In this document: positions 1-6,237 of the stretch, piece after piece
How the letters are laid out: each line of letters opens with the position of its first letter
How positions within the stretch are numbered: position 1 is the first letter of the stretch
Assembly: GCA_030744095.1 (NCBI GenBank)
Contig: JASLRF010000182.1
Location: 1-6,375 of the forward strand
DNA length: 6,375 nucleotides
DNA from: Pirellulaceae bacterium
Lineage (GTDB): Bacteria; Planctomycetota; Planctomycetia; Pirellulales; Pirellulaceae
Direction: 5' to 3'
Notes under the pieces: model-generated
The model's database searches: none
What the model was told of the DNA's origin: nothing
The model's input: only the letters and a program-made list of their open reading frames with translations
Translations under genes and position numbers: made by a program

Positions 1-111
1 ACCGTAGGCAACCGCCCCGACCGCTACGAACCGAGAGTTGTCAAACGCAGACCCAAGTCATACAAACTCATGCAAAAGCCGAGACACCACTACAAACCGG
101 GCGAAGCATAG
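1..111 (+). CDS. IS4-type transposase, C-terminal fragment (cut by the window edge)
   Basis: Frame 1 is open from the first base to a TAG at 109-111 and gives 36 residues. They begin TVGNRPDRYEPRVVKRRPK and continue SYKLMQKPRHHYKPGEA. The basic R-P-x-R-x-E-P-R-x-x-K-R-R-P-K block followed by a short Pro/Arg tail is the characteristic C-terminus of IS4-family DDE transposases, which are common in planctomycetes and cyanobacteria. The catalytic DDE core must lie to the left of the window, so I cannot tell whether the full gene is intact. The reading frame itself ends normally. The gene converges on the dehydrogenase encoded at 174-1142. The family call rests on recognising this tail by eye from a short fragment. 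Confidence 0.75.
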   Translation, partial: TVGNRPDRYEPRVVKRRPKSYKLMQKPRHHYKPGEA

Positions 112-150
112 AATTTACGTCGATTAAGTGCCATTCACTCCTGACCCTCT
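1..150 (+). mobile_element. Right end of an IS4-like insertion sequence (boundary approximate)
   Basis: The transposase tail ends at 111 and the next real gene, on the other strand, ends at 174, so the element's right terminus should fall in about 112-173. The stretch around 125-148 (TTAAGTGCCATTCACTCC, then TGACCCTC) looks like the terminal sequence of this type of element. The matching left terminus and target duplication are outside the window, so the exact boundary is a guess. The insertion, if the boundary is right, lies about 25 bp beyond the dehydrogenase stop codon and leaves that gene intact. No other feature is visible in 112-173, and I see no convincing terminator for the minus-strand genes there. 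Confidence 0.45.
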
Positions 151-173
151 TGCGTTCGCTGTTGACGATTTGA

Positions 174-1142
174 TCATCGGGGGTACGTGACGGAAGCCGT
201 AACTTCGTTCACAAGCGGTTGGCCGGCCAAGCCTCGTAGCAGGTTTTCGACGGACATCTCCGCCATACGATGCCGCGTCTGTTCGGTTGCACTACCGAGA
301 TGCGGGGCGATCACCACATTGTCCAACTGCAACAGCGGATGGTCACGGGGCAGCGGCTCCGGGTCGGTCACATCCAGACCAGCGGCATAGATGCGACGTT
401 CGGCAAGTGCTGTCGTGAGTGCTGCCGTGTCAACAACGGGTCCCCGGGACACGTTGATCAACACGGACGTCGATTTCATGTGGTGTAGTTCGTTGGCTCC
501 GATCATCCCCTGCGTGTCTTCGGTCAGCGGGACGCACAAGACAACATAGTCTGCCGCCGCAAGCAAATGCCCAAGCGAGGCATATTCCGCCGCAAGCTCC
601 GCTTCGGCCGCTGGCTTGCGATTCCGATTGTGATAGAGGATTCTCATCTCGAAACCACGAGCACGACGCGCAACTTGCTCGCCAATACGACCCATGCCAA
701 CGATGCCGAGTGTCTGTCCGTGAATTTCGCCACCCAATAGGTACCCGGGGTCGTACGTCTTGAATTCAGGACTGCGCGCATACCGGTCACCTTCAATCAG
801 GCGACGCCCAGTCGCCAAGAGGAGCGTGAGCGCCAGGTCTGCCGTGGCACCGTTCAAAATGCCTGGTGTATTTCCGACGGGAATTCCTCGAACCGCCGCG
901 TCTGCCAAGTCAATGTGGTCGACGCCGACGCCGTAGTTGCTGATCACACGTACGCCGGATAGACCGTCGAGCATCGCTCCGTTTAGCAGTGGATGGCCGT
1001 ACGTGTAGATGCCCTCGACGGGCTCGGTGCTGCCGCTAATGGCCACGCGCCACGGCAACAGTTGCACCTTGCCTTGCAATAGCGATTCTATATTTGCTGC
1101 CAGCGGGGTATCGGCTATCACGCGAGGCAAATTGGAGGCCAT
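174..1142 (-). CDS. D-2-hydroxyacid dehydrogenase, glyoxylate/hydroxypyruvate reductase-like
   Basis: A 322-residue cytoplasmic enzyme of the D-isomer-specific 2-hydroxyacid dehydrogenase family, which interconverts 2-ketoacids and D-2-hydroxyacids with NAD(P)H. The Rossmann dinucleotide motif is G149-M-G-R-I-G154. The catalytic trio is visible: R233 in NVSRGPVVD, E262 in DPEPLP and H281 in APHLGSAT. The segment AAGLDVTDPEPLPRDHPLL, followed by the NLLRGLAGQPL tail, closely resembles GRHPR-type reductases. After the second beta strand the sequence is YHNRNRKP, with Asn and Arg residues where NAD-specific members carry Asp; this favours NADP(H). Length is normal. The start is ATG at 1142, with only a weak GAG about 8 nt upstream. 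It begins 32 nt after the SGNH hydrolase stop, so it is probably the last gene of that operon. Glyoxylate, hydroxypyruvate or 2-ketogluconate are possible substrates; sequence alone does not decide. Confidence 0.92.
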   Translation of the reverse strand: MASNLPRVIADTPLAANIESLLQGKVQLLPWRVAISGSTEPVEGIYTYGHPLLNGAMLDGLSGVRVISNYGVGVDHIDLADAAVRGIPVGNTPGILNGATADLALTLLLATGRRLIEGDRYARSPEFKTYDPGYLLGGEIHGQTLGIVGMGRIGEQVARRARGFEMRILYHNRNRKPAAEAELAAEYASLGHLLAAADYVVLCVPLTEDTQGMIGANELHHMKSTSVLINVSRGPVVDTAALTTALAERRIYAAGLDVTDPEPLPRDHPLLQLDNVVIAPHLGSATEQTRHRMAEMSVENLLRGLAGQPLVNEVTASVTYPR

Positions 1143-1174
1143 GGTGTGTACTCAAAACTTACGCCGTATGCGCT

Positions 1175-2521
1175 CTAACGGCTGGCCGGCGCTATTTCAT
1201 ATTGCAGGTTGCGAGGCTGATTGGCGGCGTAAATCTCGTCTGCGTATTCCGCGGACAATTGGTTGAGCGACGCGATATCCTTATCGAATGTGACGCGGTA
1301 TTCTCTGTACTGGTCCGTACCCAATTTGCCCGGACGAGTGAATTTGTTTCTTAGTTGAGCCCACGCATTCCGCAGCGGCCGAATGGCTTTCTCGTTGCGT
1401 TCCTTGTTGAGCTGCGCCACCGCGAGGGCCTGCTGATATTGGGGCGTCACCTGATTGGCTTGCAATTCAATTTTCGCGGCCAATTGCGTATGAGCATAGG
1501 TTCCAACCTTAACACCATCGATGGACAAGTCGTAGCGCCCAGGCTCCAGGCCCGATACAACCAGACGCTCGTTACTCATTTTGTGTCCCGCTTTTGTCAT
1601 GGCGTAACCAGCGGCGGCTTCCGACGGCAAGACCCATGGCAAGGCGTTGGCTTGAAACGAAAACTGCAACTGTTGATTATCGCCTTCCACCTCCGTGACC
1701 TTTCCGGTCCCTGAGTTCACACGCCACTTGCCAGCTACGCGCCGTGCCGTGACGGCGGATACCTGGCGCGTTGCCTGCATCTGCTCCAATAGGCTGAAGG
1801 CCATCACGGCCTGGCCATTGGCATCGGGATGGACGGCATCCGGAATCATCGTAAACGCGGGATTCTGTACGCGCTGAGCCCGCGTCAACTGTTCCATCGG
1901 ACCCTGCAAATCGACGTATCCCAGTCCGCGATGCGTGGCCTGATCACGACACCAGGCTCCATAAAATGCCAGCACGGCGCTGTAGTAGCCAGTCACTTCC
2001 TTCGCCTGTTCGGGGTCCTTCGCGATCCAACGCGGCGGATTGGCAATCGAAACGCGGGCATCGTACATGCTGGGTCCCATCAAGACAGCCGTAGCGCCAG
2101 TCTCTGCAATCTTCTCGACGACCGTCGTCATGTCGGTTTCGTACCGATCAAACGTCTCACGATCGAAGTGGCGATAGGTGCCGTCATTCATACCCAGCAG
2201 GACAGTAATGTACTTGGCTTTCTGTGCCTTGACGTCTTCCGCAAAGCGAGCCAACGCGTCACCCGCTTTGTCGCCGCTGACACCGGCGTTGTAAAAGCGA
2301 ATGCGACGGTTGGGGAACCGTGTGTAGTAATAGTCCTCGACGTATTGCGTGTAGAGGCACTGGTGCGTGATGCTGTCGCCCAAAAAGACCAGCGTGTCTC
2401 CGTCCTGCAAATCAATGGCATGGACAGGCGGTTTCAAGTCCTGGGCAAACACGGCAGCGGAACTGACAAGTAGACTGATTCCAATGACTGCAGCGGTCAG
2501 TCGAGCGACAAAACGGTTCAT
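1175..2521 (-). CDS. Exported SGNH/GDSL-family hydrolase (probable esterase) with C-terminal extension
   Basis: A 448-residue protein. Residues 1-26 form a signal peptide (basic N-terminus, hydrophobic core, AVFA before Gln-Asp), so it is exported. Residues about 40-250 are an SGNH hydrolase domain with its blocks in order: G48-D-S50-I-T (nucleophile Ser50), the block II Gly in NAGVSGD (Gly80), Asn112 in GMND, and D228-A-V-H231 supplying the Asp and His. Members of this family remove acetyl or other acyl groups from polysaccharides, lipids or small molecules. Residues about 254-448 are an extension: a beta-rich part ending GLEPGRYDLSIDGVKVGTY, then Gln/Lys/Arg-rich helices. This layout resembles other planctomycete and verrucomicrobial SGNH proteins, but I cannot name a domain. 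ATG at 2521 is preceded by GGAG (2530-2533 on the forward strand) with 8-nt spacing. It follows the sulfatase by 78 nt, which suggests joint action on an esterified, sulfated substrate; that is inference. Confidence 0.9.
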   Translation of the reverse strand: MNRFVARLTAAVIGISLLVSSAAVFAQDLKPPVHAIDLQDGDTLVFLGDSITHQCLYTQYVEDYYYTRFPNRRIRFYNAGVSGDKAGDALARFAEDVKAQKAKYITVLLGMNDGTYRHFDRETFDRYETDMTTVVEKIAETGATAVLMGPSMYDARVSIANPPRWIAKDPEQAKEVTGYYSAVLAFYGAWCRDQATHRGLGYVDLQGPMEQLTRAQRVQNPAFTMIPDAVHPDANGQAVMAFSLLEQMQATRQVSAVTARRVAGKWRVNSGTGKVTEVEGDNQQLQFSFQANALPWVLPSEAAAGYAMTKAGHKMSNERLVVSGLEPGRYDLSIDGVKVGTYAHTQLAAKIELQANQVTPQYQQALAVAQLNKERNEKAIRPLRNAWAQLRNKFTRPGKLGTDQYREYRVTFDKDIASLNQLSAEYADEIYAANQPRNLQYEIAPASR

Positions 2522-2537
2522 GTTGGCGACTCCGAGC

Positions 2538-2595
2538 GGGATCTGTGGGTTGGGATCTGTGGGCGGGGAATATCGTAGGGCGGGGAATGTCGTAG
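2538..2595. repeat. Two adjacent imperfect tandem duplications in the sulfatase/SGNH gap
   Basis: Forward strand. A 12-bp unit GGGATCTGTGGG occurs at 2538-2549 and again at 2552-2563 (period 14, identical copies). Immediately next, an 18-bp unit GGGCGGGGAATATCGTAG at 2561-2578 is repeated at 2578-2595 with one change (A2572 to G2589; period 17, the copies sharing one base). The two repeat pairs overlap by three bases and fill about 58 of the 78 bp between the sulfatase stop and the SGNH start. The SGNH ribosome binding site lies just outside them. They look like slippage duplications, and no function is evident. Confidence 0.85.
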
Positions 2596-2599
2596 TTGA

Positions 2600-4459
2600 C
2601 TATTCTAGGTCAGCCAACGTCTTCTTAACCAGGTTGGGCACGTACGCCGACATGCGTCCTTTGGTCGACGGCGCATTGCGCGGCAACGCATCAATTGCTT
2701 CGGCCACATTAGCGGCCCGCTCGTCCATCGCATCGAGTGCATTGAGGGCCACTATCGCAACGTAAGGAGAGTTCCGCTGCAGCGACGCGGCGTCGACCAG
2801 AACGGGCAACGCGGCGGTGAGATCCTGCGGATTGCCATAACGGCCCAAGGCCTCGGCGGCTGCCAGGCGGACATACGGAGTTTCGTCTCGCAGCGATTTG
2901 TGCAGATGGTCTCGACCGGCCGTCACGCCCGGCTCGCCACGCATGAGAAGCCCCATGGCCGCCCAATAACGAACCGCGCTATCCGAGTCAGAAAACGCGG
3001 TCAGCAAAGTCGGCGTATCGGCCGTCTTCAATGACGACGCCAATCCGGCTGTTCGCATGATCCGCTCCAGAGGATAGTTCGAGGCATCATGCGCCATTTC
3101 GTACGGTGTCGAACCGGTGCTGCGGTCATGGAATTCGCCTTCCGGCAAGAAACCAACGTCGCGAATTCGCAAGGCGAATGCCTCTTGGACCTTCCGTAAC
3201 CGGAACAACGTCTCGCGATGTGCAGCGGATTCGGCCAGATTGTGCACCTCGTCCAGATCGCTGCGCAGGTCATACAGTTCTTCCGCTGGTTTTGTTTTCC
3301 AAAAGCGAGCTTGCGCGGTGTTCAACTTGCCTTGGTCGAACCGCTCTTTCCAAATACGCGTCGTCGGAGTTTGAAACATGTACTGAATGTACTGCCCGTA
3401 AATTTTGTGGGGCATGTAGTTGCGAATGTAGATGAAGTCCTGATCGCGGACCGTTCGGACCATGTCGTAGCGTTCGTCCATCCGTCCGCGATAGCCATAC
3501 AGATAGGGCTGTGACGGTTGCACATATTTCCCTGCGAAGGCGTGCCCTTGCATCGCAGCCGGTGGCTTGATCCCGCACACGCTGAGCACAGTGGGAGCCA
3601 GATCGATAAAACCGACCAGGCGATCGGTCTGACCGCCGACTACGTAATCGGCCGGCCGCAGATGCTTGAACTTCTCTGGAATGTGAACAACTAGCGGAAC
3701 GTGCAGGCCAGAATTGTACGGCCACCGCTTGCTACGCGGCATACCGGATCCGTGATCGCCGTAATAAAAGATGATGGTGTCATCCACCAACCCAGCTTCG
3801 GAAAGTTCACTTATATTCTTGCCGCACAGCACATCCATCTCCGTCACTTTGTCGTAATACTGTGCCCAGTCCTGCCGAACTTCAGGCGTGTCTGGATGAT
3901 AGGCGGGCACGTGAACCTTCGCAGGATCGTGGACCGCTTTGTGTGGTCGACTGCGGATCCTGCTTTCGTGACTGATCGTATGATTGAAGATGGCAAAAAA
4001 CGGTTGTCCGGGTTTACGGTTCTTCCAGTGCGCCTTGCGGGAGGACTCGTCCCACACAGTTCCAACTTTTTCGAGGTTGTAATCTTCCTTGCTGTTGTTG
4101 GTGCAATAGTAGCCGGCGGCGCGCAATAGTTGGGGATACATCTGAAACCCATCTGGCAATCGCGTCATGCTCCGCATGTGTTGACCGCCACTACTGGTCG
4201 GGTAGATCCCGGAGATAATCGTCGTTCGTGCTGGAGCGCAAACGGGCGCCGTCGACCAGCACGTCTTGTAGAGAAGACTGCGTGTGGCGAGCGAGTCCAG
4301 GTTTGGCGTATCGGCAAATGCGTCGCCGTAACAGCCCAGGTGCGGGCCATTGTCTTCGCTCGTAATCCACAGGATATTTGGCCGATCGGATTCCTCTCCG
4401 AATGTCGTGCAGGTCGCACCAGCAAGAGTCAGTAGGACGAGCGCGGAAAATCTCATCAT
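2600..4459 (-). CDS. Exported Cys-type (S1 family) sulfatase with C-terminal HEAT-like repeats
   Basis: A 619-residue arylsulfatase-superfamily enzyme that hydrolyses sulfate esters or N-sulfates, acting outside the cytoplasm. Residue numbers count from ATG 4459. Residues 1-21 look like a signal peptide (MMRFSALVLLTLAGATC region, no lipobox). NILWITSEDNGPHLGCYGD (28-46) supplies N-terminal metal ligands including Glu35/Asp36. C74-A-P-A-R78 matches the C-x-P-x-R signature, so Cys74 should become formylglycine; it is followed by TTIISG. Y233-Y-G-D235-H236-G holds the second metal-binding pair, with K244 downstream. Residues about 475-600 form HEAT-like helical repeats (DSAVRYWAAMGLL; TPYVRLAAAEALGRYG). 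The overall look is of SGSH/heparan N-sulfatase-like planctomycete sulfatases; the true substrate is unknown. An in-frame TTG at 4501 would add 14 residues, but AAGGA and a clean signal peptide favour ATG 4459 or the adjacent ATG 4456. It lies upstream of the SGNH gene, probably in the same operon. Confidence 0.93.
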   Translation of the reverse strand: MMRFSALVLLTLAGATCTTFGEESDRPNILWITSEDNGPHLGCYGDAFADTPNLDSLATRSLLYKTCWSTAPVCAPARTTIISGIYPTSSGGQHMRSMTRLPDGFQMYPQLLRAAGYYCTNNSKEDYNLEKVGTVWDESSRKAHWKNRKPGQPFFAIFNHTISHESRIRSRPHKAVHDPAKVHVPAYHPDTPEVRQDWAQYYDKVTEMDVLCGKNISELSEAGLVDDTIIFYYGDHGSGMPRSKRWPYNSGLHVPLVVHIPEKFKHLRPADYVVGGQTDRLVGFIDLAPTVLSVCGIKPPAAMQGHAFAGKYVQPSQPYLYGYRGRMDERYDMVRTVRDQDFIYIRNYMPHKIYGQYIQYMFQTPTTRIWKERFDQGKLNTAQARFWKTKPAEELYDLRSDLDEVHNLAESAAHRETLFRLRKVQEAFALRIRDVGFLPEGEFHDRSTGSTPYEMAHDASNYPLERIMRTAGLASSLKTADTPTLLTAFSDSDSAVRYWAAMGLLMRGEPGVTAGRDHLHKSLRDETPYVRLAAAEALGRYGNPQDLTAALPVLVDAASLQRNSPYVAIVALNALDAMDERAANVAEAIDALPRNAPSTKGRMSAYVPNLVKKTLADLE

Positions 4460-4462
4460 GGG

Positions 4463-4468
4463 TTCCTT
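4463..4468 (-). promoter_or_regulatory. Ribosome binding site that decides the sulfatase start
   Basis: On the minus strand AAGGAA lies just before the tandem ATGATG. The distance from AAGG to the first ATG (4459) is 5 nt and to the second (4456) 8 nt, so the second may be the one used. The in-frame TTG 42 nt further upstream has no comparable site, and the residues it would add (TPQSGSHVFSKEP) would interrupt the signal peptide's normal N-terminal layout. Confidence 0.6.
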
Positions 4469-4539
4469 AGAGAAAACATGGCTGCCACTTTGCGGAGTCA
4501 AACTACGCAGATGTTTCGGTGCAGACGATCTAGTTCTGG

Positions 4540-4578
4540 GCCAAGCTCATTTGGGGTTGGGCCCGCGGTCAGCTTGGC
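4540..4578. repeat. 8-bp perfect inverted repeat in the sulfatase upstream region
   Basis: GCCAAGCT (4540-4547) and AGCTTGGC (4571-4578) are exact inverted copies separated by 23 bp, which themselves contain GGGCCC (4559-4564). The arms could pair in RNA or bind a dimeric protein. There is no T-tract on either side, so a simple intrinsic terminator is unlikely. It lies about 80 nt upstream of the sulfatase start codon. Confidence 0.5.
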
Positions 4579-4722
4579 GAAACGGTACATTGTAGTCGTT
4601 GCCGGACGGTTTTCCAGCGAGCGACACGTTAGCTGCTGTGACCCGTCAAGAGGTTCTCTCAGTCCGAGACGTACCATAGACCGTCAATGATCTCAAAGTT
4701 TTCCCTACCATCGACGCCTGCC

Positions 4723-6237
4723 CTACAGGTGTTGAGGCCGCGGCGGCCATGCTGCCTGTTCGTGCAGTGGATATATGGGCTCACGAAGGCGCCGGTAGTT
4801 GAACATCGCAAAATCGGGCCGGTGAATCCCGGGCGTGTCGGCATCGAAAATGTGTGCGGCAAGCGGTCCGAAGTCCGCGCGAAAATGGACGGCACTCTTA
4901 ACAACCAACAGTCGCCGGTGGGTCGGTTCGATTCCGGCGATCCGCAGCATCTCCACATCCAGACATTGTCGCCGCTGCGATGCGACGACCACTTCGACAC
5001 CGCCAATCACCAGTGTGGCCGTCGGCCCAAGATGATCGAGGACTCCGTGAAACATCGGACCTTGATGAACAAACGATCCGTCACTTAGCGAACGTACGTA
5101 TGCGTCGCCAGTCACCGGTGCGCCGTGCTTGTCGTCCGTCTTCCCGCCCAACCGCACGTGGATTGTCTTGCCGACTCCGGCCTGGTGTGCCTGTGCGGCG
5201 GTTTCCGGATCAAACAACACGCCGACTGCGCCCCCCTGAAAGCCCACCTCGATCATGGCATGTAAGGCCACCGTACCGTCACACGGCGCGCCGCCGCCTG
5301 GGTTGTCCGATCCGTCGGCAACAAGTGTCAGCCCATCGTCAGGATGGTCGTCGACAAACTGCATCACTTCTTCGATCGATGTGAGTTTTGGCGTCAGGTC
5401 GTCACGCAGGTCCCATAGCCAACTCGCCAACTCGTCTACCTTGCGATTGGCCAGGTCTTCGTCGCGATCCGTGGTGACCAGCACGCTGACACCGGCGTCC
5501 CGGATGTCGGCGAAAGGAAACCCCATGGAAACGGTTGCCGTCAGAATTCCCGCTTCATCTTCGAGGCGATGCAGGCGCTGGATCAGTGACTGCATCGGTT
5601 CGCGTAGCGTGCACTGCATGGGTGGCATGGTGACCAGCGGAAGTTGTCGATACGCTTGCACGGGCAAGATGTCACCACGGATGATCCGTGCCAACAGTTC
5701 GATCGCTTCGCGCCCACGCTCATGCATATCGACGTGCGGATACGTATCGAAGCCGATGATCACATTGGTCAGGTCGACCATCTGCTGCGTGATATTCGCG
5801 TGCAGATCCAGCGTCACGACAACCGGTAGATCGGGGCCGACGAGTTGACGAACCGCTTCGATAAACGCGCCCTCGGCGTCTTCGTGCGCTTCACTGACCA
5901 TGGCACCGTGCAGGTCCAGCAACACACCGTCGACCGGCATTGCTGCTTCCAAACGTTCTAAAAACCAGCCGAGCATCGTGTCAAGTGACTGCTGCTGGAC
6001 AACGCCCGATGGCTGAGCCCGAGCGGACAACAACGGCAGCAGTTCGATGCCCAACGCCTCTGCCCCGGCAATGTACCCGCCGTGGATGCATCCCGTGCCC
6101 CGATAACGCTCAACGATCACCTCGTACCCTGAAAGCTCAGGTCCACATTCGCTGTCTCGGATAAAGTCCGCCAGCGTCGTGGGCGTAGACGCAAATGTGT
6201 TGGTTTCATGTTGAACACCTCCGCTGACAATCCGCAT
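4723..6237 (-). CDS. M81-family (MlrC/microcystinase-like) metallopeptidase
   Basis: A 504-residue protein without a signal peptide, so probably cytoplasmic. It matches the M81 family (DUF1485 N-terminal part, MlrC C-terminal part), named after microcystinase C, which cleaves linearised microcystin peptides; most members have unknown substrates and act on amide bonds of small or unusual compounds. Visible motifs in order: H10-E-T-N-T-F near the N-terminus; L107-D-L-H-G111; L143-D144-L-H146-A-N and Y166-P-H168-V-D, likely metal ligands; the Gly-rich loop A307-D-G-S-D-N-P-G-G-G316; and K447-S-A-V-H451-F-R near the C-terminus. Length is normal for the family. The start is ATG at 6237, supported by GGGAG (forward 6247-6251) with 9-nt spacing. 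It is transcribed toward the sulfatase, 263 bp away, so shared transcription is uncertain. The family is clear, the substrate is not; microcystin degradation should not be assumed. Confidence 0.92.
   Translation of the reverse strand: MRIVSGGVQHETNTFASTPTTLADFIRDSECGPELSGYEVIVERYRGTGCIHGGYIAGAEALGIELLPLLSARAQPSGVVQQQSLDTMLGWFLERLEAAMPVDGVLLDLHGAMVSEAHEDAEGAFIEAVRQLVGPDLPVVVTLDLHANITQQMVDLTNVIIGFDTYPHVDMHERGREAIELLARIIRGDILPVQAYRQLPLVTMPPMQCTLREPMQSLIQRLHRLEDEAGILTATVSMGFPFADIRDAGVSVLVTTDRDEDLANRKVDELASWLWDLRDDLTPKLTSIEEVMQFVDDHPDDGLTLVADGSDNPGGGAPCDGTVALHAMIEVGFQGGAVGVLFDPETAAQAHQAGVGKTIHVRLGGKTDDKHGAPVTGDAYVRSLSDGSFVHQGPMFHGVLDHLGPTATLVIGGVEVVVASQRRQCLDVEMLRIAGIEPTHRRLLVVKSAVHFRADFGPLAAHIFDADTPGIHRPDFAMFNYRRLREPIYPLHEQAAWPPRPQHL

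Larger units (their letters stand above)
4460..4722. other. Intergenic region between the M81 gene and the sulfatase; no convincing gene
   Basis: 263 bp separate the M81 stop (TAG, 4723-4725) from the sulfatase start. On the minus strand a 59-codon frame runs from ATG 4677 to TGA 4498 (starting MVRLGLREPLDGSQQL). It has no Shine-Dalgarno site and no recognised homology, its third-position GC is close to 50%, and the opposite strand is also open here; I do not call it a gene. A TACAAT hexamer (minus strand, 4594-4589) could be a -10 element, but its -35 partner at 17 nt (CTGGAA) is weak. An inverted repeat at 4540-4578 is listed separately. No hairpin followed by a T-run, as expected of a terminator for the M81 gene, is visible. 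The region probably holds the sulfatase leader and promoter. Confidence 0.5.

Noticed and set aside
1829..2473. Long forward-strand open frame (214 codons) opposite the SGNH hydrolase
   Set aside because: It lies wholly antisense to a gene with intact signal peptide and catalytic motifs, shows no recognisable domain, and is expected by chance in GC-rich coding DNA. The same applies to the other antisense frames opposite the sulfatase and M81 genes (for example 3701-4129 and 5255-5848).
4457..4501. Extended sulfatase start at position 4501
   Set aside because: The codon at 4501 is TTG, with no ribosome binding site. It adds residues before a good signal peptide, and ATG 4459/4456 has AAGGAA close upstream.
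4649..4659. AGAG-GTT-CTCT mini-hairpin
   Set aside because: A 4-bp stem is too short and has no adjacent T-tract, so it is not called as a terminator.
4659..5006. Minus-strand 115-codon frame ending GRENFEIIDGLWYVSD
   Set aside because: Most of it overlaps the conserved C-terminal part of the M81 gene in another frame. The protein-like tail beyond the M81 stop is only about 20 codons and I cannot match it to a family. The M81 C-terminus looks complete, so a frameshift is not needed.
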